This document shows positions 1 through 7,728 of a stretch of 64,000 nt of DNA, one piece after another (positions within the stretch are counted from its first letter, which is position 1; each line of letters begins with the position of its first letter). The DNA is taken from positions 930,001-994,000 of the forward strand of contig JACJID010000003.1 in NCBI GenBank assembly GCA_014138725.1. The letters run 5' to 3'. The stretch is from Kutzneria viridogrisea. Lineage in GTDB: Bacteria; Actinomycetota; Actinomycetes; Mycobacteriales; Pseudonocardiaceae. The notes under the pieces are model-generated. The model saw only the letters and a program-made list of their open reading frames with translations. It did not search any database and had not been told where the DNA came from. A program made the translations under genes and the position numbers.

Positions 1-815
1 CTCGCACCTCGCTGTTTGGCAACGGCCAGCGCCTCACCGTGGGCGGCTGCAATCCAAGCTCGCAACAACCTGGGAGCTGACCGGTCAGCACGAGCGCGCG
101 CATCGGCAAGGATCTCGACAGCCTCACTCGACTTGCCGATTTCGAGGAGGACGAACGCCTGCTCTGCTGCTGAATGCGCCTCGAACGGGACGGCGCCCGA
201 TTCGACAGCTGCTGCCTTCGCGCGCTCGTAGTGCTGCCATGACTCGGTAGCACTACCAATGTCCAACGCTTGCCACCCGGCCAAGGTGTGCAGTTCGGAC
301 AGCAGTCCAGCGAGCTTGCTCCGGACACCGGGCAACAGGCTGTGCGCCAGCAGGCGCGCCACCTGCTCGGCCTTCGACTTCACCTCATCGTGCGCGACGA
401 TCGCACCCAACTGGCGATCAAGGCGGCGAACGGCATCGAGCTGCTCATTCAGCAGTGCGATTACGCCCGCGTCGACCCGTTCAGACGCACCGAGCATCCG
501 GCGAAGCTCCTCAGCGGACTCGTCAGCGACTCCGTTCCCGCCAGGGGCAGAGAGCAGCTCGCCAATCGACGTGCTGAAGATTCGTTCGAGCAGTCGTGCA
601 GTCGCAGGGCGCACCGAACCGAGCGGGCTGCCGTCCGGCCGTCGCCCGGCAGTGAGCCGTTGCAGATGGCGGACGCTGAGCGTGCCGGGCTCGCGGTGCT
701 CACGCGCGAAGGTCTCGGCGAACTCAACGAACTCCTCGAACGTCTGCCGCCGTTCCCTGATCCGCTGCTCAAGCACCGTGCGCGGGGACTGAGTCGCCCC
801 GTTCCCAAGTCCCAT
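1..815 (-). CDS. Helix-turn-helix/TPR-like regulator, 3' end cut by the window edge
   Basis: An open frame runs leftward from ATG at 815 and leaves the window without a stop (271 codons visible). The N-terminal 90 residues look like a Cro/XRE-type DNA-binding segment (RQTFEEFVEFAETFAREH... then a second basic helix). The rest is an all-helical, Ala-rich repeat region with LAGW, HYERAKAAA, AAEQAFVL and LLRAWIAAAHGEAL. These same blocks occur in the same order in the protein at 8283-9419, so the two are paralogues in one element. Such XRE/TPR proteins are abundant in Pseudonocardiaceae and their ligands are mostly unknown. The start is the best ATG in frame; no strong ribosome binding site is seen. 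Confidence 0.7.
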   Translation of the reverse strand, partial: MGLGNGATQSPRTVLEQRIRERRQTFEEFVEFAETFAREHREPGTLSVRHLQRLTAGRRPDGSPLGSVRPATARLLERIFSTSIGELLSAPGGNGVADESAEELRRMLGASERVDAGVIALLNEQLDAVRRLDRQLGAIVAHDEVKSKAEQVARLLAHSLLPGVRSKLAGLLSELHTLAGWQALDIGSATESWQHYERAKAAAVESGAVPFEAHSAAEQAFVLLEIGKSSEAVEILADARARADRSAPRLLRAWIAAAHGEALAVAKQRGA

Positions 816-1034
816 CCCACCGTCCCGAAATGTCGTGCTCGCGTCGTGCTCACGTCGTGTACCGAGCCGAGAGCCAACGCGAAGCTGATATCAGTCTCGC
901 ACGGCCACCCCAACGTGGTCAGCAGGCTGTCCGGTGGGTTCCTCCTGTTGTTCCGCCTCCCGCCGGACCACTGCCGCTGCTGGGTCAGTTCCCCGACGCT
1001 GGCCCAGCAGCGGCCCGACTACCGGAGGGCACTG

Positions 1035-1334
1035 GTGGCTGAAGACAATGCCGCGACGGCCGTCAGGATCCGGGCATCGTGGGTGACGAGCCTCAGCGAG
1101 GATGCCGACCACGCTGTCACCGACGAAGCGATGGTCAGGGGCATGAGGACCGGCGAGTACGTCGGACTCTGCGGCACACAGTTCGTGCCTGCCGCGATGG
1201 TCGAGCCGTCCCGACCACCGTGCAGTGGTTGTGTCGCGCGCCTGCACCCACGGGCCGATTCCGGGCGGCGCTTGGCACATCGACACCGCAAGGCGAGTTG
1301 GTTGAGCCGCCTACTTCGGCGGTCTGCGTCATGA
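1035..1334 (+). CDS. Small Cys-containing protein of unknown function
   Basis: 99 aa, starting at GTG 1035, chosen because GGAGGG sits 5 nt upstream (1024-1029). The centre reads HAVTDEAMVRGMRTGEYVGL followed by CGT...PCSGC, giving one Cys and then a CxxC about 15 residues later, which could bind zinc. The C-terminal tail is Arg-rich. The stop TGA overlaps the ATG of the next gene (ATGA at 1331-1334), so the two are probably translated together. I do not recognise a named family. It is divergent from the regulator at 1-815; the 220 bp between them (816-1034) should hold both promoters, but no clear motif was picked out. Confidence 0.6.
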   Translation: MAEDNAATAVRIRASWVTSLSEDADHAVTDEAMVRGMRTGEYVGLCGTQFVPAAMVEPSRPPCSGCVARLHPRADSGRRLAHRHRKASWLSRLLRRSAS

Positions 1335-1642
1335 TCGACCCCAGCGCCATCGCCGCTCAGGTGCCAGAGCTACGTCCGTTGATCGAACAACAGGACCCGC
1401 CTTGGGCATTCTACAGGTCGGCCAATCTCGCCATGCCCATCACGGTGACGTGCGCGCGTTTCTACTTCACCAATGGAGCTTGGTACGCCGACGCGCTCCA
1501 TGTTGGGCTACGTGAAGTCGGTGCGTGCCGCACTCGGTGGCGCGGTCCCGGCTCCCTGGTGGAGCCCATGTGGACCTTCACGGGCGAACTCGCCGAGGCG
1601 GTCAACCGCGTGATGCAGCGGCCCAACGCAGAGGACCCCTGA
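1331..1642 (+). CDS. Hypothetical protein, translationally coupled to the gene before it
   Basis: 103 aa from ATG 1331, which overlaps the previous stop in an ATGA. The sequence (PELRPLIEQQDPPWAFYRSA ... FYFTNGAWYADALHVGLREV ... PMWTFTGELAEAVNRVMQ) has the amino-acid balance of a folded soluble protein and no signal peptide or membrane segment. I do not recognise the family. The gene lies between two small Cys-containing proteins (1035-1334 and 1690-1845) in a rightward group of accessory genes, so a shared function is possible but unproven. Confidence 0.55.
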   Translation: MIDPSAIAAQVPELRPLIEQQDPPWAFYRSANLAMPITVTCARFYFTNGAWYADALHVGLREVGACRTRWRGPGSLVEPMWTFTGELAEAVNRVMQRPNAEDP

Positions 1643-1689
1643 AGCGCCAAGCCGCGCGCTCCGCAGGAAGGCCGAAGCGTGGAGTCGGG

Positions 1690-1845
1690 GTGTTCCGTCC
1701 ATTCATTCACGCGATCGACGTGCGCACGCCCTCGATCGAGTTCCGAGGGCTGACGTTGTGGTTCGGCCGTTGCGGCGCGGCGGTCATCGAGGTGACCGGG
1801 CCGGTCCCACGAGGAAGGCAACCCTGTCCGATGTGTTGGAACTGA
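1690..1845 (+). CDS. 51-aa protein with a C-terminal CxxC
   Basis: Short frame starting at GTG 1690 with GGAG at 1681-1684, 5 nt upstream. The product begins FRPFIHAIDVRTPSIEFRGL and ends PRGRQPCPMCWN. With the Cys in FGRCGAAV, the C-terminal CPMC could form a small metal site. It resembles 1035-1334 in layout (Cys, gap, CxxC) though not in clear sequence. No family is recognised. It sits 47 bp after the stop of the preceding gene and 16 bp before the next start, so it is likely part of the same transcript. Confidence 0.45.
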   Translation: MFRPFIHAIDVRTPSIEFRGLTLWFGRCGAAVIEVTGPVPRGRQPCPMCWN

Positions 1846-1861
1846 TCATGGAGTCCGCGCA

Positions 1862-2746
1862 GTGCCAAACCATACAAGCCTGACTCGCCGATTGGCCGCG
1901 ATGCGGCGCTTCTACACAGGAGAGCCGCAGAGCGCGGTCATGCGTCCCATCATTCAGGCACGCGACACGATGGATACCGACGACCGCCGTTGGCTCCTGG
2001 ATGTCCTCCACGGCCACGAGAGCACACCACGGCCACGTGTTCGGGACATGCTGCTGCCGGATGCCTGTGATGCCTCCCAGCGGCATCTGGAGGCCGAGGT
2101 TCTCGCCGCTGTGGCTGACCTCAGCGCGGTGTCGGTGTTCCGGATGGTGCGCCCGGAACCAGACGCGTTGTGGCTTCACGTGAACACGGACGTACTGCCC
2201 GCTCTGCTCGCCCGTGTGCTGCCGCGTGTCACCGCTGACGGAGTGGCGGGTATCGCTGGTGTGCGGATGCGGCAGCACCGCAGGCACATCGAGTTGTACG
2301 AGCCTCTCGGGTCCGCCCGTGTCCTGCTGGCGGGCGTCAGCCAAGGGCAGCAGACCTACGCACTGTCCTACCCCAGGAGTCTTCCAGGGGAACCCTTGTG
2401 GGACAGGAAGGACACGACTCCCGAGGAGACCGCCGTGTGTCCGCGTACGCACGCGTGGCCGGTGGCGCTGGCCAGTGGGGTGCTGCGGCGGGTCTGGCTG
2501 TTCACCGAGCTGCCCCGAGTCGTGTGGTCGGCTGGCACGTGTGCTGTGGAGTGGTTGGGCGGCTGGCCCGTCCCTCAGATGGTGACGGCGCTGCGGCATC
2601 CGGTGTTCGGGCTGGCGGGTGTGACCGTGGTCGAGTGCTACTCGGCTGACCGCAGGGTCATCGTCTTCGTACCGGCAATTGTCCCATTCGGCGGCACAAG
2701 TCAGGTGCGCCGTAGCCAGGACCACCGAGCGGCAGTGCGCTCGTAG
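1862..2746 (+). CDS. Hypothetical protein of the AICE accessory region
   Basis: 294 aa from GTG 1862, with GGAG about 9 nt upstream. The N-terminus (TRRLAAMRRFYTGEP, then RRWLLDVLHG and RPRVRDMLLPDA) is Arg-rich and helical. The middle (FRMVRPEPDALWLHVNTDVL, LARVLPRVTADGV, RHIELYEPLGSARVLLAGV) alternates strands and helices like a globular enzyme or binding protein. No signal peptide or membrane segment is present. I do not recognise a characterised family. The frame is much longer than expected by chance on this strand and has normal protein composition, so I take it as real. Confidence 0.6.
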   Translation: MPNHTSLTRRLAAMRRFYTGEPQSAVMRPIIQARDTMDTDDRRWLLDVLHGHESTPRPRVRDMLLPDACDASQRHLEAEVLAAVADLSAVSVFRMVRPEPDALWLHVNTDVLPALLARVLPRVTADGVAGIAGVRMRQHRRHIELYEPLGSARVLLAGVSQGQQTYALSYPRSLPGEPLWDRKDTTPEETAVCPRTHAWPVALASGVLRRVWLFTELPRVVWSAGTCAVEWLGGWPVPQMVTALRHPVFGLAGVTVVECYSADRRVIVFVPAIVPFGGTSQVRRSQDHRAAVRS

Positions 2747-2776
2747 CTGTCGGTGGGACCAACCAGCGCCGAGGGG

Positions 2777-3409
2777 TCACCAGAGCTTGTCGATCTCTCC
2801 CGGATACAGCTCGATGCGTGCGTTGTGGAACGACGTCTCTGCCTGCTTGCTTCCGGTCGAGAAGAAGGCCCCCATGGTGACCTTGTCGAAGCCTGGCTGG
2901 TCGCTGGGGAACGGATTGCGTGGAGTCCCTCCGACGAGCACCGTTCCAGGCAGCAAGTGCCAGCCTGCGCTCTCATAGAACGCCTGAAGCGGACGGTCAC
3001 AGGTGAACAGACCCAGGTCCAAGCTCCGAGTCGACATCAACTCACGCGCGGCCGACACCAGGTACCGGCCATGCCCGCGACCACGTGCCTCCTGACGCGT
3101 CACCACGGTACTCAGCCCGCCCACGGCATAGCTCCGGCCAGCGTGGACGATCTCCTTGCAGAGGACATCCAGGGCTGCCAGTACAGTTCCGTCGTTCACC
3201 AGGAGCACCGACTGTGGCCGCAGCGCAGGATCATGGGTCAGCCCGTCCTCAGAGCCATCCGAGGCGTTGTCCGGTGGCCATGCCTGACGCTGAAGCTCCA
3301 ACACTTGGGTCCGCAACTCCAACGGAGTGGCTTCTTCGGGAAACACCATGACCTGCATGTAGCGATTCTGTCCACCCACCGCAAAGGCGCAAGTGGTTTT
3401 GAACCCCAC
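2777..3409 (-). CDS. GNAT-family N-acetyltransferase
   Basis: About 210 aa if read from GTG 3409. ATG 3358 (MQVMVFPEEATPLELR) gives a 193-aa form that looks more like the family's usual start, and neither has a strong ribosome binding site. The acetyl-CoA pyrophosphate loop is QEARGRGHGRYLV, preceded by the strand SYAVGGLSTVVT and followed by LGLFTCDRPLQAFYESAGW, the standard GNAT order. The substrate cannot be read from sequence. It is convergent with the gene at 1862-2746. Between its 5' end and the transfer gene lies the GTGACGG repeat cluster. Confidence 0.75.
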   Translation of the reverse strand: MGFKTTCAFAVGGQNRYMQVMVFPEEATPLELRTQVLELQRQAWPPDNASDGSEDGLTHDPALRPQSVLLVNDGTVLAALDVLCKEIVHAGRSYAVGGLSTVVTRQEARGRGHGRYLVSAARELMSTRSLDLGLFTCDRPLQAFYESAGWHLLPGTVLVGGTPRNPFPSDQPGFDKVTMGAFFSTGSKQAETSFHNARIELYPGEIDKLW

Positions 3410-3454
3410 TCGGCAGACGATCCTGACTACATCAGGTGAGGCGGGACGGACTCT

Positions 3455-3636
3455 GTGACGGCTGACCAGGAGGTGACTCGGTCAAGGGAGTTCGGCGACA
3501 TAGGTGACGGGTGGGACGGGGCCACCATGGTCCCGTCCCACCCGTCACAGTCACGGTTTACGCAGGTGGCAGGGCGTATCGGCCCGTCACGGCGGCGGTG
3601 ACGGGCGACAGACGCTGTGACGCCTGCCGTGACAGG
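3455..3636. repeat. Cluster of GTGACGG motifs, candidate clt/transfer recognition locus
   Basis: GTGACGG occurs at 3455-3461, 3504-3510 and 3598-3604 on the plus strand and at 3542-3548 and 3584-3590 on the minus strand, with near copies GTGACGC (3617) and GTGACAG (3630). They form two nested inverted repeats: a 17-bp perfect pair (3504-3520 / 3532-3548) and a 9-bp perfect pair (3582-3590 / 3598-3606). The cluster starts just beyond the 3' end of the FtsK/TraB-like gene. In Streptomyces plasmids, TraB recognises short plasmid-specific repeats (clt) near tra through its C-terminal winged helix. The assignment to clt is inference from position and repeat structure. Confidence 0.45.
3504..3548. 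other. 45-nt near-perfect hairpin downstream of the transfer gene
   Basis: Arms 3504-3520 and 3532-3548 are exact reverse complements (17 bp). The stem can continue with a G-T pair and three more pairs around the loop. It could end transcription of the leftward transfer operon, although there is no T-run. It could equally be a protein-binding or nicking site, since both arms begin with the GTGACGG motif that recurs nearby. Confidence 0.7.
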
Positions 3637-3644
3637 CAAGGCAG

Positions 3645-5780
3645 TCAGTTCCGGCCATCACCGTCTGCCGCTCTGCCCTCGACCTGTGCCACAGCCGCGC
3701 GGATATCAGCAATGAAGTAGCCACGCACCTGACGCAGGCTGCCGTCCGTGGTCGGTATCCGCTCCCGCTTGGACCGGCAGCCGAGGTCGGCCATCTGCTT
3801 GCCGAACGCGGTCGGTTCGATGTCGAGCGCCTCGACCAGTTCGGCCGTGGGCACGAACGCGCGGCCGTCGTGCTCGGCGAGATCGTCACCGATGTAGTCC
3901 ACAACGGACGCGAGCGGCTCAGGCAGCTCCACCAAATCAGCGTCAGGCACGGCGGTTGTGCTCCCGCCGATGGCCTTGGCCACGGCGGCCCGGTCGAGCA
4001 TGTGCACCGAGTCGGCTCCGATCGCGTGGCCGGTCAACGTCCCCGCTTCCTCCCGCAGCATCCGACCTCGTTCGCAGATGGTCTTCCAGTCGGTGTTGGG
4101 CATGTAGTAGGTGCGTACCGTCATCGCGAGCACATCGGCCCCGGCCTCGGTGTCCCCATCGGGTCGGAGGATGCCGACTCCCTTGTGTGAGGCGAACAGC
4201 TTGGAGGAGTCGTAGCCTCGGGTGTTCATCTGCTCGCCGAGAATGATGTTGGAATCGCGCCAGTCCATCACCCGCAGCGCGAACCGTGACCCCAGCACCG
4301 CCCGCAGCGCGGTCGGCAGGCTGGTCGCGTCCGGGCGCTGGGTGGCCAGGATGACCACGATCCCTGCGGCTGGTCCCTTCTTTGCCAGCCAGGTGAGCAG
4401 CTCGCCGAGGTACTTGCCCAGCGGCACTTTCTGCCCCTCGACCTCGATCGGGATGCGGGACTCCAACGGGATGTGCGCCTCGTCCACGATCACTGCCGTG
4501 ATCGGCATGTTCAACGTCGTGTCGCGGGAGATGGCAGGGGTGATCTTGGATTCCGGGCAGGTCTCGTCATCGAGTTCCCGCATCCGCCCGTACCGGCCTT
4601 GGGTCTCCGACACCAACTCCTCAAGCCACGTCTTGAACGCGAACAGGTGCGCGTCGTCGTCCCCGGAGAAGAATCGGTGTGCGCACGGCTGGCAGGCATC
4701 CCAGTCCTTGCCGCCCTTGAAGTCCGCCACGTACAACCGGGTGTAGGGATCCAAGATCAAGCCCGCGGCTGCCAAGCGTTCGGCGAACGTCTTGCCCTGC
4801 CGCGGAATAGCCCCGATCAGCAGCGAGGTCCACACCAGGGGCAGGGACACCTTGCGGCCTCGGGCGTCGTGTCCAAACGGGACCGGACGCCACGCGTCCC
4901 AGTGCCGCACACCCAGCAGCGGTGTCCGCAGGGGAGGCCCCGCGTACGGGTCCTCATCAGCCACCCACAGGGCCACGCGGCCCGCGTGACCTCCGTTGCC
5001 CCTGACCCGCTCGGCGATGAGCTGCACCTCGTCCACCGCCAGCGCCGAGGCGAGCGCCTCCCGATTCTTCACCACGTCGGCGGCCTTCCGGGTCGCGGGC
5101 AGATCAACCGTGATCGCCCACCCCTCCCCCTGGCGGTGTGCGCGTTCCACCAGCCGCAGCGTCTCGTCCTTACCGATCAGCTTCGTGTCCCGAAACGCGT
5201 CCACCAACACCTGGGGGTCCATCGTCCAGGTCAGCGAGCGCGGACCGGACAGCACCGGCTTACGACCGGGGCTGCCGTCCTTGCGACGGCCCAGAACCGC
5301 CAGCGCCACACCAACGGCACCACCGACACTCCACCACACCACCGACCCGCACAGTACGTACGCCACCCACACCACCACGGCCGTCGTGACGGTGGCCGCT
5401 GCGGTGACCTTCCACCGGAACAAGGTCAGCGCGCGGATCTCGGTGAACTTGTCGGCGAGCTTCTCGGACTGCTCGGCCGCGTCGCGGTAGTCGTGAACGG
5501 TGACCCACTTGCGCCACCACCGGACAGCCGCCAGCAGGCCGCGCGCCACGGCACTGACAAATCGGAACGGTGAACGCAGCACCTGAACAACGAAGTCCTT
5601 CAGTGCCTGCGTGAACGCCTGCCGGTTCTTCAGCGCCACCGGTACCCGTGATGAACGCTGCCACCACGACCCGACCGCCTCACGGACGGCCCGCCGACTC
5701 GACCGAGGAGCGGCGTCATCAACCAACTCGCCATCGAACACCGGCGGAGCCTTCTCGATCTCCGAACGTGAGGAAGTCAT
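3645..5780 (-). CDS. FtsK/SpoIIIE-like conjugative DNA translocase (TraB-type)
   Basis: 711 aa. The Walker A loop is GAIPRQGKT (about 323-331) and Walker B is ITAVIVDEAH (about 427-436), as in FtsK/SpoIIIE motors. Two hydrophobic segments (about 124-145 and 147-163) anchor it to the membrane, and a basic C-terminal region (about 620-700) looks like a winged helix. In actinomycetes such a single protein moves double-stranded plasmid or AICE DNA between mycelia. Its start overlaps the stop of the upstream membrane-protein gene in an ATGA (5777-5780), making it the last gene of the transfer operon. The GTGACGG cluster lies directly after its stop, matching the tra-clt layout of Streptomyces plasmids. 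Named TraB-type by architecture; sequence identity to characterised TraB not tested. Confidence 0.85.
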   Translation of the reverse strand: MTSSRSEIEKAPPVFDGELVDDAAPRSSRRAVREAVGSWWQRSSRVPVALKNRQAFTQALKDFVVQVLRSPFRFVSAVARGLLAAVRWWRKWVTVHDYRDAAEQSEKLADKFTEIRALTLFRWKVTAAATVTTAVVVWVAYVLCGSVVWWSVGGAVGVALAVLGRRKDGSPGRKPVLSGPRSLTWTMDPQVLVDAFRDTKLIGKDETLRLVERAHRQGEGWAITVDLPATRKAADVVKNREALASALAVDEVQLIAERVRGNGGHAGRVALWVADEDPYAGPPLRTPLLGVRHWDAWRPVPFGHDARGRKVSLPLVWTSLLIGAIPRQGKTFAERLAAAGLILDPYTRLYVADFKGGKDWDACQPCAHRFFSGDDDAHLFAFKTWLEELVSETQGRYGRMRELDDETCPESKITPAISRDTTLNMPITAVIVDEAHIPLESRIPIEVEGQKVPLGKYLGELLTWLAKKGPAAGIVVILATQRPDATSLPTALRAVLGSRFALRVMDWRDSNIILGEQMNTRGYDSSKLFASHKGVGILRPDGDTEAGADVLAMTVRTYYMPNTDWKTICERGRMLREEAGTLTGHAIGADSVHMLDRAAVAKAIGGSTTAVPDADLVELPEPLASVVDYIGDDLAEHDGRAFVPTAELVEALDIEPTAFGKQMADLGCRSKRERIPTTDGSLRQVRGYFIADIRAAVAQVEGRAADGDGRN

Positions 5781-6619
5781 TGCCGCACCTCACTTTCCCG
5801 CGTGGCATCGTTCGCAACAGAGGCAGCAGTACGCTCCACTTCGGACCGAAACGTTGCCGCCAACCGGGGCGACAGGCCCCGCGCGCAATCAGTGACCGAC
5901 CGGACCCACGCGGGGGTGACCTTCGTGTCGGGCGACCACGCGGCGCGCGCCTCAGCGAGGTAGTCACCGAACAGCTTCCGACGCCCCTTGGTCCTGACTT
6001 GGTGAACGCTCGGAGGAGGATTCACCACCGAGGCGGTGGTGACCGCCTCGGTCAGCTTGTCCCGCAGATCGGTGACCGCCTCGGCGGCCACGAACACCAC
6101 CAGCGGAGGCACCGAGTGCAGCACGACCCCCGACAACGAACCGGCCGCGTACGCCGCCCAGGTGTTCATCACGTACGTGGCACCCAAGGTGAGCCACTTC
6201 GCCCACCGCACCCACGGGCCGGTCCGCACCTGGTAGCGGGAAGTGATCTGCTCGGCCCGCAGGATCGCCAGCAGCACCAGCGACACCGTGGGGTCCAGCA
6301 GCCACGCAGCCAGCCACGGCAGCGACCACACCGTGGTGCCCGCTGCGGCGAAGGCTTGCACGTTGGTCATCGTGAAGCCAAGCCCAAGCGTGATGCCCGC
6401 CCAGCACAACCGGTCGACCTGTGTGCGCACCTGCTCGATCCGCAGGGCAACCACGTCCGGGTGTGTCTGGTAGGCCCGCCGCTTCGCTGCCTCGGCGGCA
6501 TCCTCGGCGAGTTGCTCGACGCGACTAGGCCGAAGCCAGCGGGTGAGGGGGCCGGGTAGCCGCCCGCAGGCGGCCACCGCTCCCCTCTCCTCTCGATGAG
6601 ACATGGCAGGAGTGCTCAT
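5777..6619 (-). CDS. Multi-pass membrane protein of the transfer operon (DUF2637-like/spread protein candidate)
   Basis: 280 aa. After a cytoplasmic N-terminus there are about four hydrophobic segments (LCWAGITLGLGFTMTNVQAF; LAAWLLDPTVSLVLLAIL; WLTLGATYVMNTWAAYAAG; SGVVLHSVPPLVVFVAAEAV), then a soluble Arg-rich C-terminus of about 100 residues. The layout resembles the DUF2637-type membrane proteins often found beside tra genes in AICEs and may correspond functionally to Spd spread proteins, which help plasmid DNA move along hyphae. Start and stop overlap both neighbours by 4 nt, so its product is probably needed together with the translocase. The function is inferred from context. Confidence 0.65.
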   Translation of the reverse strand: MSTPAMSHREERGAVAACGRLPGPLTRWLRPSRVEQLAEDAAEAAKRRAYQTHPDVVALRIEQVRTQVDRLCWAGITLGLGFTMTNVQAFAAAGTTVWSLPWLAAWLLDPTVSLVLLAILRAEQITSRYQVRTGPWVRWAKWLTLGATYVMNTWAAYAAGSLSGVVLHSVPPLVVFVAAEAVTDLRDKLTEAVTTASVVNPPPSVHQVRTKGRRKLFGDYLAEARAAWSPDTKVTPAWVRSVTDCARGLSPRLAATFRSEVERTAASVANDATRESEVRQ

Positions 6620-6948
6620 CGCCTGTCACCCCTGCGGCGTGCCGGACCTTCGAGCGTGCTCACCGTCAATGCCTTGGTGAGCACATAGGCGGCGAACAGG
6701 TCCGGCAGGGCGAGCACCACCAGGAGCAGCGTCGTGTTGTCCGGGTGGGTGATCACGACACACTGCACCCCGAGAATCACACCGCCACCGAGCAGCACCC
6801 GACCGGCCAGCGACACCAGCCGTGCCCCGGTGCGTGCTGCCTCGGCTGCGGCCTTCGCTCGGCGGCGTCCAGCGCGCCACACCACGAACAACCCGAGCAG
6901 CACGCCCATCCCGGCGAGGAGAGGAAGCACCGGCACGTCCACGCTCAT
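6616..6948 (-). CDS. Small membrane protein of the transfer operon
   Basis: 110 aa from ATG 6948, chosen because this ATG overlaps the stop of the WhiB-like gene (ATGA, 6945-6948); an upstream in-frame start at 6981 lacks that coupling. Hydrophobic segments are VPVLPLLAGMGVLLGLFVVW near the N-terminus and two in the second half (VLLGGGVILGVQCVVI; TLLLVVLALPDLFAAYVLT), separated by an Ala/Arg-rich linker. No family is recognised. Small membrane proteins of this type (Spd-like) commonly lie beside tra in conjugative elements of this phylum. Confidence 0.6.
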   Translation of the reverse strand: MSVDVPVLPLLAGMGVLLGLFVVWRAGRRRAKAAAEAARTGARLVSLAGRVLLGGGVILGVQCVVITHPDNTTLLLVVLALPDLFAAYVLTKALTVSTLEGPARRRGDRR

Positions 6949-7283
6949 GACGACCGCCCTCCCCTGCGCCGAGCGCGCCACGCGGCGTAAGCGGCTCGCC
7001 TGTCCTCTTCGGACAGCGCACCCCAGACGCCGACTGTCTCGTCACCGGCAGTGCGGAACTCCAGTTCCAAGCACTGCCGACGCACCGTGCAGCCCTCGCA
7101 GATCCGGGCTGCGGCCTCCCGGTCGGTGAGGTCGTCACCGGTCCACTCGGGCTCCTCATCGGTGGCGACCAGCCACATGCAGGCCCCGTCAGCGGTCACG
7201 ATCTCCAACAGCACGTTGTCGGGTGCCTCGGCGAACCGGTCGAGATCGGCCGCGATCACCTCGAAGTAGTCATCGGGGTTCAC
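6945..7283 (-). CDS. WhiB-like iron-sulfur regulator carried by the AICE
   Basis: About 112 aa. The four Cys of the Wbl family are seen as GACMW, then CEGC-x5-C, followed by the GVWGALSEEDRR turn and a basic C-terminal tail (ARRRGGRSS). Wbl proteins bind a [4Fe-4S] cluster and act with the primary sigma factor. GTG 7283 overlaps the upstream stop as GTGA (7280-7283); GTG 7286 is an alternative one codon earlier. It sits between the excisionase-like gene and the membrane proteins in the transfer operon, so it may tune expression of the element. Wbl genes are known on actinomycete plasmids and phages. Confidence 0.85.
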   Translation of the reverse strand: MNPDDYFEVIAADLDRFAEAPDNVLLEIVTADGACMWLVATDEEPEWTGDDLTDREAAARICEGCTVRRQCLELEFRTAGDETVGVWGALSEEDRRAAYAAWRARRRGGRSS

Positions 7284-7561
7284 CACGACGCACCCCCGGT
7301 CAGCCGAGCAACCTCACGAGCCGTCCGGCGCTCGGTTGCAATCCGGGCCACGTCAACGCATCCGCCCGACTCGGCGGCTTCAGTGATCAGCTGGTCGAGC
7401 GCGATCGCAGGCACGACGTAGCGGGTACGAACGCGGACGGCAGGGAACGCGTCTTCCCTGATCGCCCGGTAGAGCGTGGCGGGATCAACGCGCAGGATTC
7501 GCGCTGCTTCCCGCACCGTGTAGAACGCCGGTCGACCGGCGCCAGGCATGGCTGTACTCAT
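7280..7561 (-). CDS. xis: Excisionase-like helix-turn-helix protein
   Basis: 93 aa from ATG 7561, chosen for the GGGGA ribosome binding site 8 nt upstream; a longer TTG start at 7576 would lie inside that site. The core YTVREAARILRVDPATLYRA followed by a basic wing (FPAVRVRTRYVVPAIALDQL) is the MerR-like HTH_17 fold of AICE excisionases (RDFs). Such proteins direct the integrase to excise the element. Unlike pSAM2, the gene is not next to int here: regulators and cargo genes lie between. It is first in the leftward transfer operon, so excision and transfer would be co-expressed. The gene symbol is by family, not by tested function. Confidence 0.7.
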   Translation of the reverse strand: MSTAMPGAGRPAFYTVREAARILRVDPATLYRAIREDAFPAVRVRTRYVVPAIALDQLITEAAESGGCVDVARIATERRTAREVARLTGGASW

Positions 7562-7604
7562 TGAATATTTCCCCAAGTGGAGAGAAAGAATAATATCAGC
7601 TCGA

Positions 7605-7624
7605 TAGAGCCAATTACGGCTCTA
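7605..7624. promoter_or_regulatory. Palindromic operator candidate in a divergent AT-rich promoter region
   Basis: TAGAGCC (7605-7611) and GGCTCTA (7618-7624) are exact inverted repeats separated by AATTAC. The site lies in the AT-rich gap (7562-7728) between the leftward xis-tra operon and the rightward regulator at 7729, a natural place for a repressor controlling excision and transfer. The neighbouring regulator at 7729-8106 is the first candidate to bind it. Confidence 0.5.
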
Positions 7625-7728
7625 GAGCAGGCAGAATGCGGCCAATCGCGCGGGCACAAGCTCGGCGTCGCCCCGTGAAATGCACAGTCCGGCTAATCTC
7701 GGCGCTGAGGCGGAGCGCGGAGGAATAC

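Noticed and set aside
461-913. 150-codon minus-strand frame
   Set aside because: Ser/Arg-rich out-of-frame reading of the 5' part of the XRE/TPR regulator that starts at 815.
830-1042. Pro/Ala-rich plus-strand frame before the small gene at 1035
   Set aside because: Low complexity and no good start; I could not separate it from chance coding in GC-rich DNA.
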